NCBI GenBank assembly: GCA_017477205.1
Contig: JAFUXE010000013.1
Location: 1 to 64,000, forward strand
Length of the DNA: 64,000 nt
Direction: 5' to 3'
Source: Alloprevotella sp.
GTDB lineage: Bacteria > Bacteroidota > Bacteroidia > Bacteroidales > Bacteroidaceae
The notes below the pieces were generated by a model that had not been told where the DNA came from, made no database searches, and saw only the letters and a list, made by a program, of their open reading frames with translations. The position numbers and the translations under genes are program-made. Below are positions 26,177-33,708 of this stretch, one piece after another; the first letter of the stretch is position 1, and each line of letters starts with the position of its first letter.

Positions 26177-27271
26177 ATGAAGAAGTTAATGACTTTACTG
26201 ATGACCCTGCTGGGTCTGAACACGAGCTGCGGGCAGAAGTTGTATGAAAACATGGACGTTGAGGCTTTTGCGGACTTCGCGGCCGACAAACATGTGCAAG
26301 TGTTGGACGTGCGCACGGCGGAGGAATATGGCGAGGGACACCTGGAAGGTGCCTTGCTGGCCGACGTGAAGAGCGAGGATTTCCTGACGCAGGCCAAGGC
26401 TCAGCTCAGCAAGTCGCAACCGGTGGCGGTGTATTGCCGGAGCGGCAGACGGTCGGCAAAGGCTGCGGAAATGCTGGCGGCTGAAGGCTACAACGTTACG
26501 AATCTGGAAGGAGGCATCTTGGCTTGGAAGGACAAGGGAAAACCCACGAGTCAAGTGCATGTTGATGCGTTTGTGACTCCCGAGGGCACGACGGTGAGGT
26601 TTTATGCGCTGATGCATGCCAGCATCCGCATCGTCCATGACGGCAGGGAGCTGCAAATAGACCCCGTGAGGCAGCTGGGGCCACGCGTCACCGACTACAC
26701 CACCATGCCGAAGGCGGACTACGTGCTGGTGACGCATGAACACCCGGACCACTTCGACCTGGAAGCCATCAAACTGTTGTCAGGAAATGGTACACAGCTG
26801 ATTACGAACGGACGCTGCGCTGAAATGGTAAACGACGCTCAGACGAAGGAACAGGCTTCCCGGGAGAATAGTCCCATAAGCGTGGTGAGCATGAAGAACG
26901 GCGAGCGGCTGACACCTTACGAGGGCTTCACGGTTGAGGCTGTACCTGCATACAACACGACGGAGGGACGTACGCAGTTCCATCCCAAAGGGCGCGATAA
27001 CGGCTATGTGCTGACAATTGACGGACTGCGAATCTACATTGCCGGTGATACGGAGGATATTCCGGAGATGGCGCGGATGGGGACCATTGACGTCGCTTTC
27101 CTGCCCTGCAACCAACCCTACACTATGACGGCGGAGCAGCTGGTGCGTGCAGCACGTATGGTTAAGCCGCGCGTGCTCTTCCCCTATCATTTCGGACAGA
27201 CCGACGTCTCCGGGTTGCCTGCCCAGCTGGGCGGCGACGGCATAGACGTTCGCCTGCGCCATTATGAATAA
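26177..27271 (+). CDS. lipoprotein: rhodanese domain fused to UlaG-like metallo-beta-lactamase domain
   Basis: A 364-residue two-domain protein. A short signal ends in a lipobox-like L-N-T-S-C with Cys18. Residues about 25-120 are a rhodanese domain with active-site loop C-R-S-G-R-R-S (Cys87). Residues about 135-364 are a metallo-beta-lactamase-fold hydrolase with T-H-E-H-P-D-H (186-192), I-A-G-D-T-E-D-I-P-E-M and a late P-Y-H-F-G, resembling the UlaG/YtnP-like branch. Rhodaneses move sulfane sulfur, and rhodanese-MBL fusions are known in sulfide and persulfide metabolism, but those MBL domains are of the ETHE1 type, unlike this one. The reaction is therefore open. It sits 47 bases after the EEP gene. 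Confidence 0.75.
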   Translation: MKKLMTLLMTLLGLNTSCGQKLYENMDVEAFADFAADKHVQVLDVRTAEEYGEGHLEGALLADVKSEDFLTQAKAQLSKSQPVAVYCRSGRRSAKAAEMLAAEGYNVTNLEGGILAWKDKGKPTSQVHVDAFVTPEGTTVRFYALMHASIRIVHDGRELQIDPVRQLGPRVTDYTTMPKADYVLVTHEHPDHFDLEAIKLLSGNGTQLITNGRCAEMVNDAQTKEQASRENSPISVVSMKNGERLTPYEGFTVEAVPAYNTTEGRTQFHPKGRDNGYVLTIDGLRIYIAGDTEDIPEMARMGTIDVAFLPCNQPYTMTAEQLVRAARMVKPRVLFPYHFGQTDVSGLPAQLGGDGIDVRLRHYE

Positions 27272-27309
27272 AAACGCTGCTGCGGTGCTGTATTCTGAAA
27301 AAAACGGCG

Positions 27310-27317
27310 TAGATTTG
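27310..27317 (+). promoter_or_regulatory. -7 box TAGATTTG
   Basis: Matches TAnnTTTG, 59 bases before the SUMF1-type gene. The leader between them is an AACAAACCTAA-type microrepeat (27331-27372). Confidence 0.5.
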
Positions 27318-27376
27318 CGCCTGGAAAAAACCAACAAACCAACAAACCTAAAAACCAACAAACCTAAGAACCAAGT

Positions 27377-28147
27377 ATGAAGAAGACTTTCCATGCCGCA
27401 TTGGGACTTGCCATGGCGATGACGCTCGCATCCTGCGGCCAGACGGACAAGAGCCAGGAAACCATTGACAGCCTCCTCAGCCACATGGTGGCCGTGGAAG
27501 GCGGCACCTTCACGATGGGGGCTACGGAGGAACAGAAGACGGACGTCAAAAACGACGAAAAGCCCCTCCACGAAGTGACACTCTCAGACTTCCAGATTGG
27601 TCGCTACGAAGTGACACAGGCGGAGTGGGTGGCCGTGATGGGACAGAACCCGTCGAAGGAGCAGGGCGACGACCTGCCGGTCACGAACGTAAGCTGGGAC
27701 GACTGCCAGCAGTTCCTGCAACGCCTGAACGAAAGGACGGGGCGTAACTTCCGCCTGCCGACGGAGGCGGAATGGGAGTATGCGGCGCGCGGCGGTAAGC
27801 TGGCGCAGCCCACGCAGTATGCCGGTGAAGCGGAGAATCCGCGCGAGTGCGGATGGTACGTGGCAAACTCGGGTTATAAGGTACATGCCGTGGGCGGCAA
27901 GAAGCCGAACGAGCTGGGACTTTACGACATGAGCGGAAACGTCTGGGAATGGTGTGACGACTGGTACGTGGAATATACGGATACGGCGCGCACGAATCCC
28001 CGCTTCACGCAGCAGGTGAACGGTGAGGGGCGCACGGACCGCGGCGGTGCCTGGGACAGCCAGGCAGCAAGCCTCCGCACCTCCTACCGCGACAGCGGGC
28101 AACCGGGCACGCGCGTGGCAAACGTCGGCTTCCGCATTGCGGAATAG
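27377..28147 (+). CDS. SUMF1/FGE-sulfatase-fold lipoprotein
   Basis: A 256-residue lipoprotein: signal peptide with lipobox L-A-S-C (Cys20), then a formylglycine-generating-enzyme-type C-lectin fold. Signature elements are V-E-G-G-T-F-T-M-G-A-T, V-T-L-S-D-F-Q-I-G-R-Y-E-V-T, P-V-T-N-V-S-W-D-D-C, R-L-P-T-E-A-E-W-E-Y-A-A-R-G-G, M-S-G-N-V-W-E-W-C-D-D-W, R-G-G-A-W and V-G-F-R-I. True FGE has a redox-active cysteine pair in the R-G-G-S-x segment; here that segment (D-S-Q-A-A-S-L-R-T-S-Y-R-D) has no cysteine, so sulfatase activation is unlikely. Related Bacteroidetes proteins act in surface binding or gliding-type machinery (GldJ/GldK-like), but this one is short and isolated from them. Confidence 0.85.
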   Translation: MKKTFHAALGLAMAMTLASCGQTDKSQETIDSLLSHMVAVEGGTFTMGATEEQKTDVKNDEKPLHEVTLSDFQIGRYEVTQAEWVAVMGQNPSKEQGDDLPVTNVSWDDCQQFLQRLNERTGRNFRLPTEAEWEYAARGGKLAQPTQYAGEAENPRECGWYVANSGYKVHAVGGKKPNELGLYDMSGNVWEWCDDWYVEYTDTARTNPRFTQQVNGEGRTDRGGAWDSQAASLRTSYRDSGQPGTRVANVGFRIAE

Positions 28148-28187
28148 TCCCTTCCTTGCCCGTCCCTGTAGAGACATACTTACACAC

Positions 28188-28224
28188 AAAGAGCCCTGCA
28201 TCCAGAACCGGTGCAGGACTCTTT
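28188..28224. terminator. bidirectional terminator between SUMF1 gene and clpX
   Basis: A stem of AAAGAG-c-CCTGCA (28188-28200) against TGCAGG-a-CTCTTT (28212-28224) with one central mismatch, A-rich before and T-rich after. It sits between the convergent stops at 28147 and 28243. Confidence 0.75.
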
Positions 28225-28242
28225 GTAATTTTCTGCTTCTTG

Positions 28243-29499
28243 TCACTTGTCACTCACAAGCGAGTTGTTTTTCTCAAACTCGCGGCGGGCATAGTCTGCC
28301 GTGACGGTAAATTCCTTTTCCCCGGAGGAGGGGAGTTCGTACATGGCGGTGACCATGATGCTCTCCATGATGCTTCGCAGGCCGCGGGCGCCAAGCTTGT
28401 ATTCCATGGCCTTGTCCACGATGAAGTCCAGGGCCTCGGGTGCGAAGGAGAGTTCCACTCCGTCCATCTCGAAGATGCGTTTGTACTGCCGCACGAGGGA
28501 GTTGTGGGGCTCCGTGAGGATGCGGTGGAGGGCTTCGCGGTCCAACGGGTTGAGGTAGGTGAGGACAGGCAGGCGTCCGATGATTTCAGGTATGAGGCCG
28601 AAGCTCTTCAGGTCGGTGGGAGCGACGTAGCGCATGAGGTTCTTGGGGTCTATGCGCTGCGCATTGCGCACGTTGTTATAGCCCACGGTGTGGGTGTTGA
28701 GACGCTGGGCAATCTTCTTCTCTATGCCGTCGAAGGCACCTCCGCAGATGAAGAGGATGTTGTGCGTATCTACCTGCACGTATTCCTGGTCGGGATGCTT
28801 GCGCCCGCCCTTTGGCGGCACGTTGACAACGCTTCCCTCAAGGAGTTTCAGGAGACCCTGCTGCACGCCCTCGCCGCTGACGTCGCGTGTGATACTGGGA
28901 TTGTCGCTCTTGCGGGCTATCTTGTCAATCTCGTCGATGAAGACGATGCCGCGCTGTGCGCGCTCAACGTTCCACTCGGCAGCCTGAAGCAGGCGCGAGA
29001 GGATGCTTTCAACGTCCTCACCCACGTACCCGGCCTCCGTGAAGACGGTGGCGTCAACGATGGTGAAGGGGACGTCAAGGAGGTGGGCAATGGTGCGGGC
29101 AAGCAGCGTCTTTCCGGTTCCCGTCGTGCCAACCATGATGATGTTGGACTTCTCTATCTCCACGTCATCGCTTTTCCGGGCGGGTGCCTGCGCTATGCGC
29201 TTGTAGTGGTTATAGACGCTGACGGCGAGGAAGCGCTTGGCGTCGTCCTGTCCGATGACGTAGCGGTCGAGGTACTCCTTGATTACCTTGGGCTTGGGGA
29301 CTCTGTCGAGGACGATTCTCTCCACGGGGTCAGCACCGCTCTTGGCAGCCCGGCTTACGGGTAGTCCGGAATCCTGGAGCACCTGAACGGCCTGTTCCAC
29401 ACAGTCGTTGCAGATGCACCCGGTTACACCGGTCAGCATTACGCTCACTTCGTTCTCAGAGCGTCCGCAGAAGCTGCAATGTTTCTTCTTTCCTGCCAC
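28243..29499 (-). CDS. clpX: ATP-dependent Clp protease ATP-binding subunit ClpX
   Basis: A 418-residue AAA+ unfoldase that feeds substrates to ClpP. The start is GTG at 29499, 11 bases after the clpP stop, giving the usual N-terminus ([13 protein letters not shown]); the ATG further upstream would overlap clpP by 88 bases. The N-terminal zinc-binding domain has C-S-F-C and C-I-C-N-D-C. Walker A is G-T-T-G-T-G-K-T, Walker B is I-V-F-I-D-E-I-D-K, the pore loop is G-Y-V-G-E-D-V, and sensor and arginine motifs such as G-A-R-G-L-R-S follow. The IGF-loop region that docks ClpP reads [12 protein letters not shown]. Confidence 0.97.
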   Translation of the reverse strand: MAGKKKHCSFCGRSENEVSVMLTGVTGCICNDCVEQAVQVLQDSGLPVSRAAKSGADPVERIVLDRVPKPKVIKEYLDRYVIGQDDAKRFLAVSVYNHYKRIAQAPARKSDDVEIEKSNIIMVGTTGTGKTLLARTIAHLLDVPFTIVDATVFTEAGYVGEDVESILSRLLQAAEWNVERAQRGIVFIDEIDKIARKSDNPSITRDVSGEGVQQGLLKLLEGSVVNVPPKGGRKHPDQEYVQVDTHNILFICGGAFDGIEKKIAQRLNTHTVGYNNVRNAQRIDPKNLMRYVAPTDLKSFGLIPEIIGRLPVLTYLNPLDREALHRILTEPHNSLVRQYKRIFEMDGVELSFAPEALDFIVDKAMEYKLGARGLRSIMESIMVTAMYELPSSGEKEFTVTADYARREFEKNNSLVSDK

Positions 29500-29510
29500 T
29501 TTTGGAGGAT

Positions 29511-30170
29511 TTACTTTTTCGTCAATACTTGGTCTATCATGCCGTAGGCGCGAGCCTCCTCGGCCGTCATCCAGTAGTCGCGGTCGCTGTCGGCCCAAAC
29601 CTTGTCATAGGACTGGTGGCTATGGTCGGCAATGATGGTGTAGAGTTCTTTCTTCAGCTTCTGTATCTCGCGAGCCGTGATTTCGATGTCGCTGGCTTGT
29701 CCCTGTGCGCCGCCCATGGGTTGGTGAATCATGACGCGGCTGTGCGTCAGGGCGCTGCGCTTACCTTCCGTGCCTGCCACGAGCAGTACGGCAGCCATTG
29801 AGGCGGCCATGCCGGTGCAGATGGTGGCAACGTCGCTGCCGACGAACTGCATCGTGTCGTAGATGCCGAGGCCGGCATGTACGCTTCCTCCGGGGGAATT
29901 GATGTAGATGGAAATGTCCTTTCCCGGGTCTGCGCTGTCCAGGTAGAGCAACTGTGCCTGCAACGTGTTGGCGGTATAGTCGTCAATCTGCGTGCCGAGG
30001 AAGATGATGCGGTCCATCATGAGGCGCGAGAACACATCCATCTGCGTCACGTTGAGCTGGCGCTCTTCAAGGATATATGGATTGAGGTATTGGCTTTGTG
30101 CCTTCACCACGCTGTCCAGGGTCATAGAGCTAATGCCCTGCGATAGCGCGAATTTCTGAAAGTCGTTCAT
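29511..30170 (-). CDS. clpP: ATP-dependent Clp protease proteolytic subunit ClpP
   Basis: A 219-residue serine peptidase forming the tetradecameric chamber of ClpXP. The catalytic Ser lies in [10 protein letters not shown], the His in M-I-H-Q-P-M-G-G, and the Asp in the helix after [17 protein letters not shown] and D-D-Y-T-A-N are also typical. It is 49 bases downstream of tig and 11 bases upstream of clpX, a conserved order, so the three are probably one transcript. The tig-clpP spacer is a GTGACAA microrepeat. Confidence 0.97.
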   Translation of the reverse strand: MNDFQKFALSQGISSMTLDSVVKAQSQYLNPYILEERQLNVTQMDVFSRLMMDRIIFLGTQIDDYTANTLQAQLLYLDSADPGKDISIYINSPGGSVHAGLGIYDTMQFVGSDVATICTGMAASMAAVLLVAGTEGKRSALTHSRVMIHQPMGGAQGQASDIEITAREIQKLKKELYTIIADHSHQSYDKVWADSDRDYWMTAEEARAYGMIDQVLTKK

Positions 30171-30181
30171 GTTTATTTTTT

Positions 30182-30212
30182 AGTGACAAGTGACAAGTGA
30201 CGAGTGACGGGT
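30182..30212. repeat. GTGACAA/GTGACGA heptamer microrepeat
   Basis: Four consecutive 7-bp units (GTGACAA twice, GTGACGA, GTGACGG) between tig and clpP. The same heptamer recurs at 49454-49492, and a reverse-strand trace (TGTCACTTGTCACT) lies near 28240. Confidence 0.7.
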
Positions 30213-30219
30213 CAGGTGA

Positions 30220-31569
30220 TTAGAAGAGCTTCTGGAAGTCCTCAATGCTGATGCCCTTGTGCTCCAGGGTGACAACGTTCTTCAAGGCTGCCGTGAGCTT
30301 CTGTTCCACGCAGCGCTCAACGAGAGCGTTCACCTGGTTTTCATTCTTGAGCATCTCCTGCACATATTGCTGTATGTACTCGTCGGGGAGGTTGTTCATG
30401 CCGTACTGTGCGAACTGGAAGCGTGTGGCATCAACGGCGGCGGCATGAATGTCCTTGTCCTCCACCTTTATGCCCTGCTTCAGGGCAAGCTTTTCGCGGA
30501 TGAGGTGCCATTTGAGCTCTTCAATGCTGCGGTCGAAGTTCTCGTCAACGTACTTTTCGTCCTTGTCCTTGTTGTTCTGGATCATGATGCGGCGCAGTTC
30601 TGTACGGGGGAATTCAAGGTCCCCGACCTTTTTCTCGCAGTAGGCGCGGAGGTCCAGGCGGAACTTGTAGTCGGCATCGGCTTCCAGCTGGTGCTGGAGC
30701 TGTTCCTTGACGCGGGCACGGAGTTCCTCTTCCGTCTTCACCTGGTCTTTCCCGTAGAGCATGTCGAAGAATTCCTGGTTCAGCTCAGCGGGCACGAAGC
30801 GGCTGATTTCGTCCACCTGGAAGGAGAAGTCGCCCTTGTAGGCTGCGGCCTCTTCCTTCTTTATGCGGAGCAGGGCAGCCAGTTCGGTGTCGCTGTCCTT
30901 GTATGCCTTTGCAGGCGTGAAGGTGATGACATCGTTCTTTTTGGCCTTGGCAAAAAGCTTCTGCTGCTTCTTTTCCTTGAAGAAGTTGGGCATGAGGCTG
31001 GCTTTCTCCACCACCAGGCCGCCTTCCTTCGGCTGTCCGTTCTCGTCGAGTTCGGCCAGGATGCCGCGCAGGATGTCGTTTTCAGCGTAGGCCTCGGCTT
31101 CTTCGTGATGACCGTTCTGGCGGCGCATCTGTTCCACCTGGTCGTCAATGGCTTTGTCGTTCACCTCGATGTCGTAGTATTCCACTTTGTCCTTCGTCGT
31201 CAGCTCGATGTCAAATTCCGGAGCGATGGCTATGTCGAACTGGAAGGTGAAGTCGTCCTGCCCTTCAATGTCCTGTGCTTCCTGCCCTTCGTGGGGGAGG
31301 GGTTCACCGAGCATATTGATCTTCTCCTCGCGAATGTAGCCGAAGAGTTTGTCGCCAAGGATGTTGTTCACCGCGTCCATCTTGGCCTGCGGGCCATAGA
31401 GTTTGCGGATGATGCTCATGGGCACGTGCCCGGGGCGGAAGCCGGGCATGTTGGCCTTCTGGGCGGTTTTCTTCAAGGAGCTTACGAGTGCATCCTCATA
31501 GTCGGCTTTTTGCAGTTCGATGGTGATGACGCCGCTGACGGGCGAGTTTTTTTCAAGATTGATGTTCAT
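30220..31569 (-). CDS. tig: trigger factor
   Basis: A 449-residue ribosome-associated chaperone and peptidyl-prolyl isomerase. The N-terminal ribosome-binding domain has the signature G-F-R-P-G-H-V-P (about 43-50). The middle, FKBP-like domain is weakly conserved, as in other Bacteroidetes (K-K-N-D-V-I-T-F-T at about 200). The C-terminal arms (from about 250) are helical and charged, ending with V-T-L-E-H-K-G-I-S-I-E-D-F-Q-K-L-F. It heads the tig-clpP-clpX run and has its own promoter box at 31617-31624. Confidence 0.92.
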   Translation of the reverse strand: MNINLEKNSPVSGVITIELQKADYEDALVSSLKKTAQKANMPGFRPGHVPMSIIRKLYGPQAKMDAVNNILGDKLFGYIREEKINMLGEPLPHEGQEAQDIEGQDDFTFQFDIAIAPEFDIELTTKDKVEYYDIEVNDKAIDDQVEQMRRQNGHHEEAEAYAENDILRGILAELDENGQPKEGGLVVEKASLMPNFFKEKKQQKLFAKAKKNDVITFTPAKAYKDSDTELAALLRIKKEEAAAYKGDFSFQVDEISRFVPAELNQEFFDMLYGKDQVKTEEELRARVKEQLQHQLEADADYKFRLDLRAYCEKKVGDLEFPRTELRRIMIQNNKDKDEKYVDENFDRSIEELKWHLIREKLALKQGIKVEDKDIHAAAVDATRFQFAQYGMNNLPDEYIQQYVQEMLKNENQVNALVERCVEQKLTAALKNVVTLEHKGISIEDFQKLF

Positions 31570-31616
31570 GGGTGTTTGTTATGTTTTGTTTTTGTTTGTT
31601 TTTGCAATTTGAGCGG

Positions 31617-31624
31617 CAAAAGTA
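31617..31624 (-). promoter_or_regulatory. -7 box TACTTTTG for tig
   Basis: Read on the minus strand this is TACTTTTG, an exact TAnnTTTG match, 47 bases before the tig start. Confidence 0.65.
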
Positions 31625-31649
31625 GTCATTTAAATCCATAAAAAGAAAT

Positions 31650-31697
31650 AATATGGCACACGATTGCTCCGATGAGATGCAAAACGTGTGCCATATT
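31650..31697. terminator. hairpin between yggS and tig
   Basis: A perfect 13-bp inverted repeat, AATATGGCACACG (31650-31662) and CGTGTGCCATATT (31685-31697), with a 22-base loop. It follows the yggS stop on the minus strand and ends 26 bases before the tig -7 box. The stem's own A/T ends and the following T-rich tract on the minus strand fit termination. Confidence 0.7.
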
Positions 31698-31727
31698 TTG
31701 GGCTTGGACTGCGGTGGGCTGTGTCTG

Positions 31728-32384
31728 TCAGTTGAAAATGGCTGAGCCTACGCGCACGAGGTTTGCGCCTTCCTCAAGGGCGATGGGGTAGTCGTGGCTC
31801 ATGCCGTAGGAGCGCAGGCGGAAATCCGGCACCGCAGGGAAGTATTCCTCGCGGATGCGGTCGAAGAGTTCACGCACCTGATGGAAGTCATGGCGTATGC
31901 GCACTTCGTCGTCCGTGTTCGTGGCCATGCACATCAGGCCGCACACCTTGGCGCGCGTCAGTTCGCGCTGTTCGCCCGTGGCAAGGTAGGCGAGGCATTC
32001 TTCGGGCAGGAAGCCAAACTTCGTTTCCTCTGCCGCCACGTGGATCTGCAGCAGGCAGGGGATGTCGCGCCCCACGCGTTCCCCCTGACGATGGATTTCG
32101 CGCAGGAGCTGCGGCGTGTCAACAGCGTGGATGAGGCTCACGAAGGGTGCGATGTACTTCACCTTGTTTGTTTGCAGGTGGCCGATGAAATGCCACTGGA
32201 TGTCCCCGGGCAGCATTTCGCGCTTTTCGCGCAGTTCCTGCACGCGGCTTTCACCGAAGATGCGCTGTCCTGCATCGTAGCAGGCGCGTATTTCCTCCAC
32301 GCTGTGGTATTTCGAGACGGCCACCAGTTCCGTGCCTTCCGGCAGGTCGCCCCGAACTTTGAGCAGGTTGTCGCGGATGCTCAT
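31728..32384 (-). CDS. yggS: YggS/PROSC-family PLP homeostasis protein
   Basis: A 218-residue fold-III PLP-binding protein of normal length; members hold and buffer pyridoxal phosphate and lack enzymatic activity. The PLP lysine is in E-L-V-A-V-S-K-Y-H-S; other signatures are F-G-E-S-R-V-Q-E, W-H-F-I-G-H-L-Q-T-N-K (about 63-73), C-G-L-M-C-M-A-T, R-S-Y-G-M-S-H-D-Y-P-I-A (compare L-S-M-G-M-S-x-D) and the C-terminal V-R-V-G-S-A-I-F. It begins 5 bases after the DUF4494 stop and ends a long co-directional run. Confidence 0.92.
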   Translation of the reverse strand: MSIRDNLLKVRGDLPEGTELVAVSKYHSVEEIRACYDAGQRIFGESRVQELREKREMLPGDIQWHFIGHLQTNKVKYIAPFVSLIHAVDTPQLLREIHRQGERVGRDIPCLLQIHVAAEETKFGFLPEECLAYLATGEQRELTRAKVCGLMCMATNTDDEVRIRHDFHQVRELFDRIREEYFPAVPDFRLRSYGMSHDYPIALEEGANLVRVGSAIFN

Positions 32385-32389
32385 TCCCC

Positions 32390-32827
32390 TCAGCTCAGTT
32401 TCTCGTGGTAGATGTCGATGATGGGCGTGTCCGTGACGGAAACGATGTCGTAGTCCATGACAGAGGTTTTCATCCCTTCATCCAGCCGCTTGATGGCGTC
32501 GCGCAGGTCTGCGGCCTGTACGAGGACGTTCTGGGACGTTTTCTTTTCCTTTCCGCTCTTTTCGTCCAGCGTGATGAAGCTGAGCTTGAGGCGGAAAAAT
32601 CGGTCTGCGGCGTCGTCCTTCGACTCGAAAATCTCTGTGATGCGGGGCTTCTTGATGTCGCTGACCTCGAAAATGCCGGTCATGAAGGGCGTTATCTCTT
32701 CGATGATGCGCTTCTCGGCTTCCGTGAAGCTGAGGGCGTCCACGAGGTAGGGCTCGGATACTTTCTTGAGGGCACCGTTCTCCATCGTCTTCTCGTACTT
32801 AACGGTGCATTGAAACCATTGGCTCAT
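32390..32827 (-). CDS. DUF4494 domain protein
   Basis: A 145-residue cytoplasmic protein. The ATG at 32827 gives the characteristic N-terminus M-S-Q-W-F-Q-C-T-V-K-Y; the longer upstream frame is an antisense-type artefact. The pattern E-P-Y-L-V-D-A-L-S-F-T-E-A-E-K-R-I, K-P-R-I-T-E-I-F and K-L-S-F-I-T-L-D-E-K-S-G-K-E-K matches DUF4494, a Bacteroidetes family of unknown role. It sits between the GH25 gene and yggS (gaps of 38 and 5 bases). Confidence 0.8.
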   Translation of the reverse strand: MSQWFQCTVKYEKTMENGALKKVSEPYLVDALSFTEAEKRIIEEITPFMTGIFEVSDIKKPRITEIFESKDDAADRFFRLKLSFITLDEKSGKEKKTSQNVLVQAADLRDAIKRLDEGMKTSVMDYDIVSVTDTPIIDIYHEKLS

Positions 32828-32865
32828 ATTTTGCGGGTATTTTATTGTTGAGTGAATATGTCGGG

Positions 32866-33699
32866 TCACATTTTCAGCTGTCGCAGGGCGTGCTGCTCCA
32901 TGAGGCAGCTGCGGTCCACGTCGCCGCGAATGCCGGAGAGGCGGCCTTTGCAGGAGTACTGCCACATGATGTAGGGCTGGCCGTCTTTGAGGACGGGCTG
33001 TTTGTCGCTGTAGCAGGCTATCATCCAGGGATGGTCGGGAAACTGTCCGCAAAGGTATTTGTTGTAGAAATTCTGGTAGGTGTAGAGTAGGGGCTTGCGA
33101 CCGTAGTGGCGTTCTACGGCATTGACAAACTCGCGCAGGTCGGAGATGAAGCGCGCGCCGCCCGCTTTCTCTATGTCGATGAGGGGCACGAGGTCCTGCT
33201 CCTCCACACGGATGATGCGCTTCATGAACTCAAACTGCTCGCGCCAGTTCACGTTGGGGCGGTAGAAGTGGTAGCTGCCCACGCTGATGCCGACGCGATG
33301 TGCGCCTTCTAAGTTCTGGCGATAGTAGTCGTCGAGCAGCGAGTTGCCTTCGGTAGCCTTGATGTAGGCGTAGGAAATGTCCTCGTTCTGTGCAAGTCGC
33401 TCCCAGTCGATGGTGTATTGGTAGTGGGAAACGTCGATACCCTGCCTGTGGTTGGCGTTGATGTGTCCATGTCCGCGGCTGGCACCGGCAACGTTGATGT
33501 GGAAATCCTGCTGTGGTGTTATCGTGTATTGCATCCGAGCCTGAAGAGGTGCGCGGTCGGGCTCCACGATGACGGAGTTGCCGGCTGTGACGTGCGCGCC
33601 CTTCCTCTTACGCTTGTCGTTCTCGTTGTCAGCGTGAGCAGGCAACGCTGTGGCGAGTCCCAGCAGGAGGAATAGGGCAGAGATGATGCGGTGTTTCAT
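32866..33699 (-). CDS. exported GH25 lysozyme-type muramidase
   Basis: A 277-residue exported protein with signal peptide MKHRIISALFLLLGLATALP (then AHA) and a basic linker (K-R-K-R-K-G). The GH25 domain spans about 85-270: G-I-D-V-S-H-Y-Q (catalytic-barrel Asp), Y-A-Y-I-K-A-T-E-G, S-Y-H-F-Y-R-P, L-V-P-L-I-D-I-E (acidic pair) and I-M-W-Q-Y-S. Family members cleave the beta-1,4 bond between N-acetylmuramic acid and N-acetylglucosamine in peptidoglycan. A periplasmic wall-remodelling role is the simplest reading. It lies 9 bases after the S9 peptidase gene. Confidence 0.9.
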   Translation of the reverse strand: MKHRIISALFLLLGLATALPAHADNENDKRKRKGAHVTAGNSVIVEPDRAPLQARMQYTITPQQDFHINVAGASRGHGHINANHRQGIDVSHYQYTIDWERLAQNEDISYAYIKATEGNSLLDDYYRQNLEGAHRVGISVGSYHFYRPNVNWREQFEFMKRIIRVEEQDLVPLIDIEKAGGARFISDLREFVNAVERHYGRKPLLYTYQNFYNKYLCGQFPDHPWMIACYSDKQPVLKDGQPYIMWQYSCKGRLSGIRGDVDRSCLMEQHALRQLKM

Positions 33700-33708
33700 G
33701 AGAATGTT

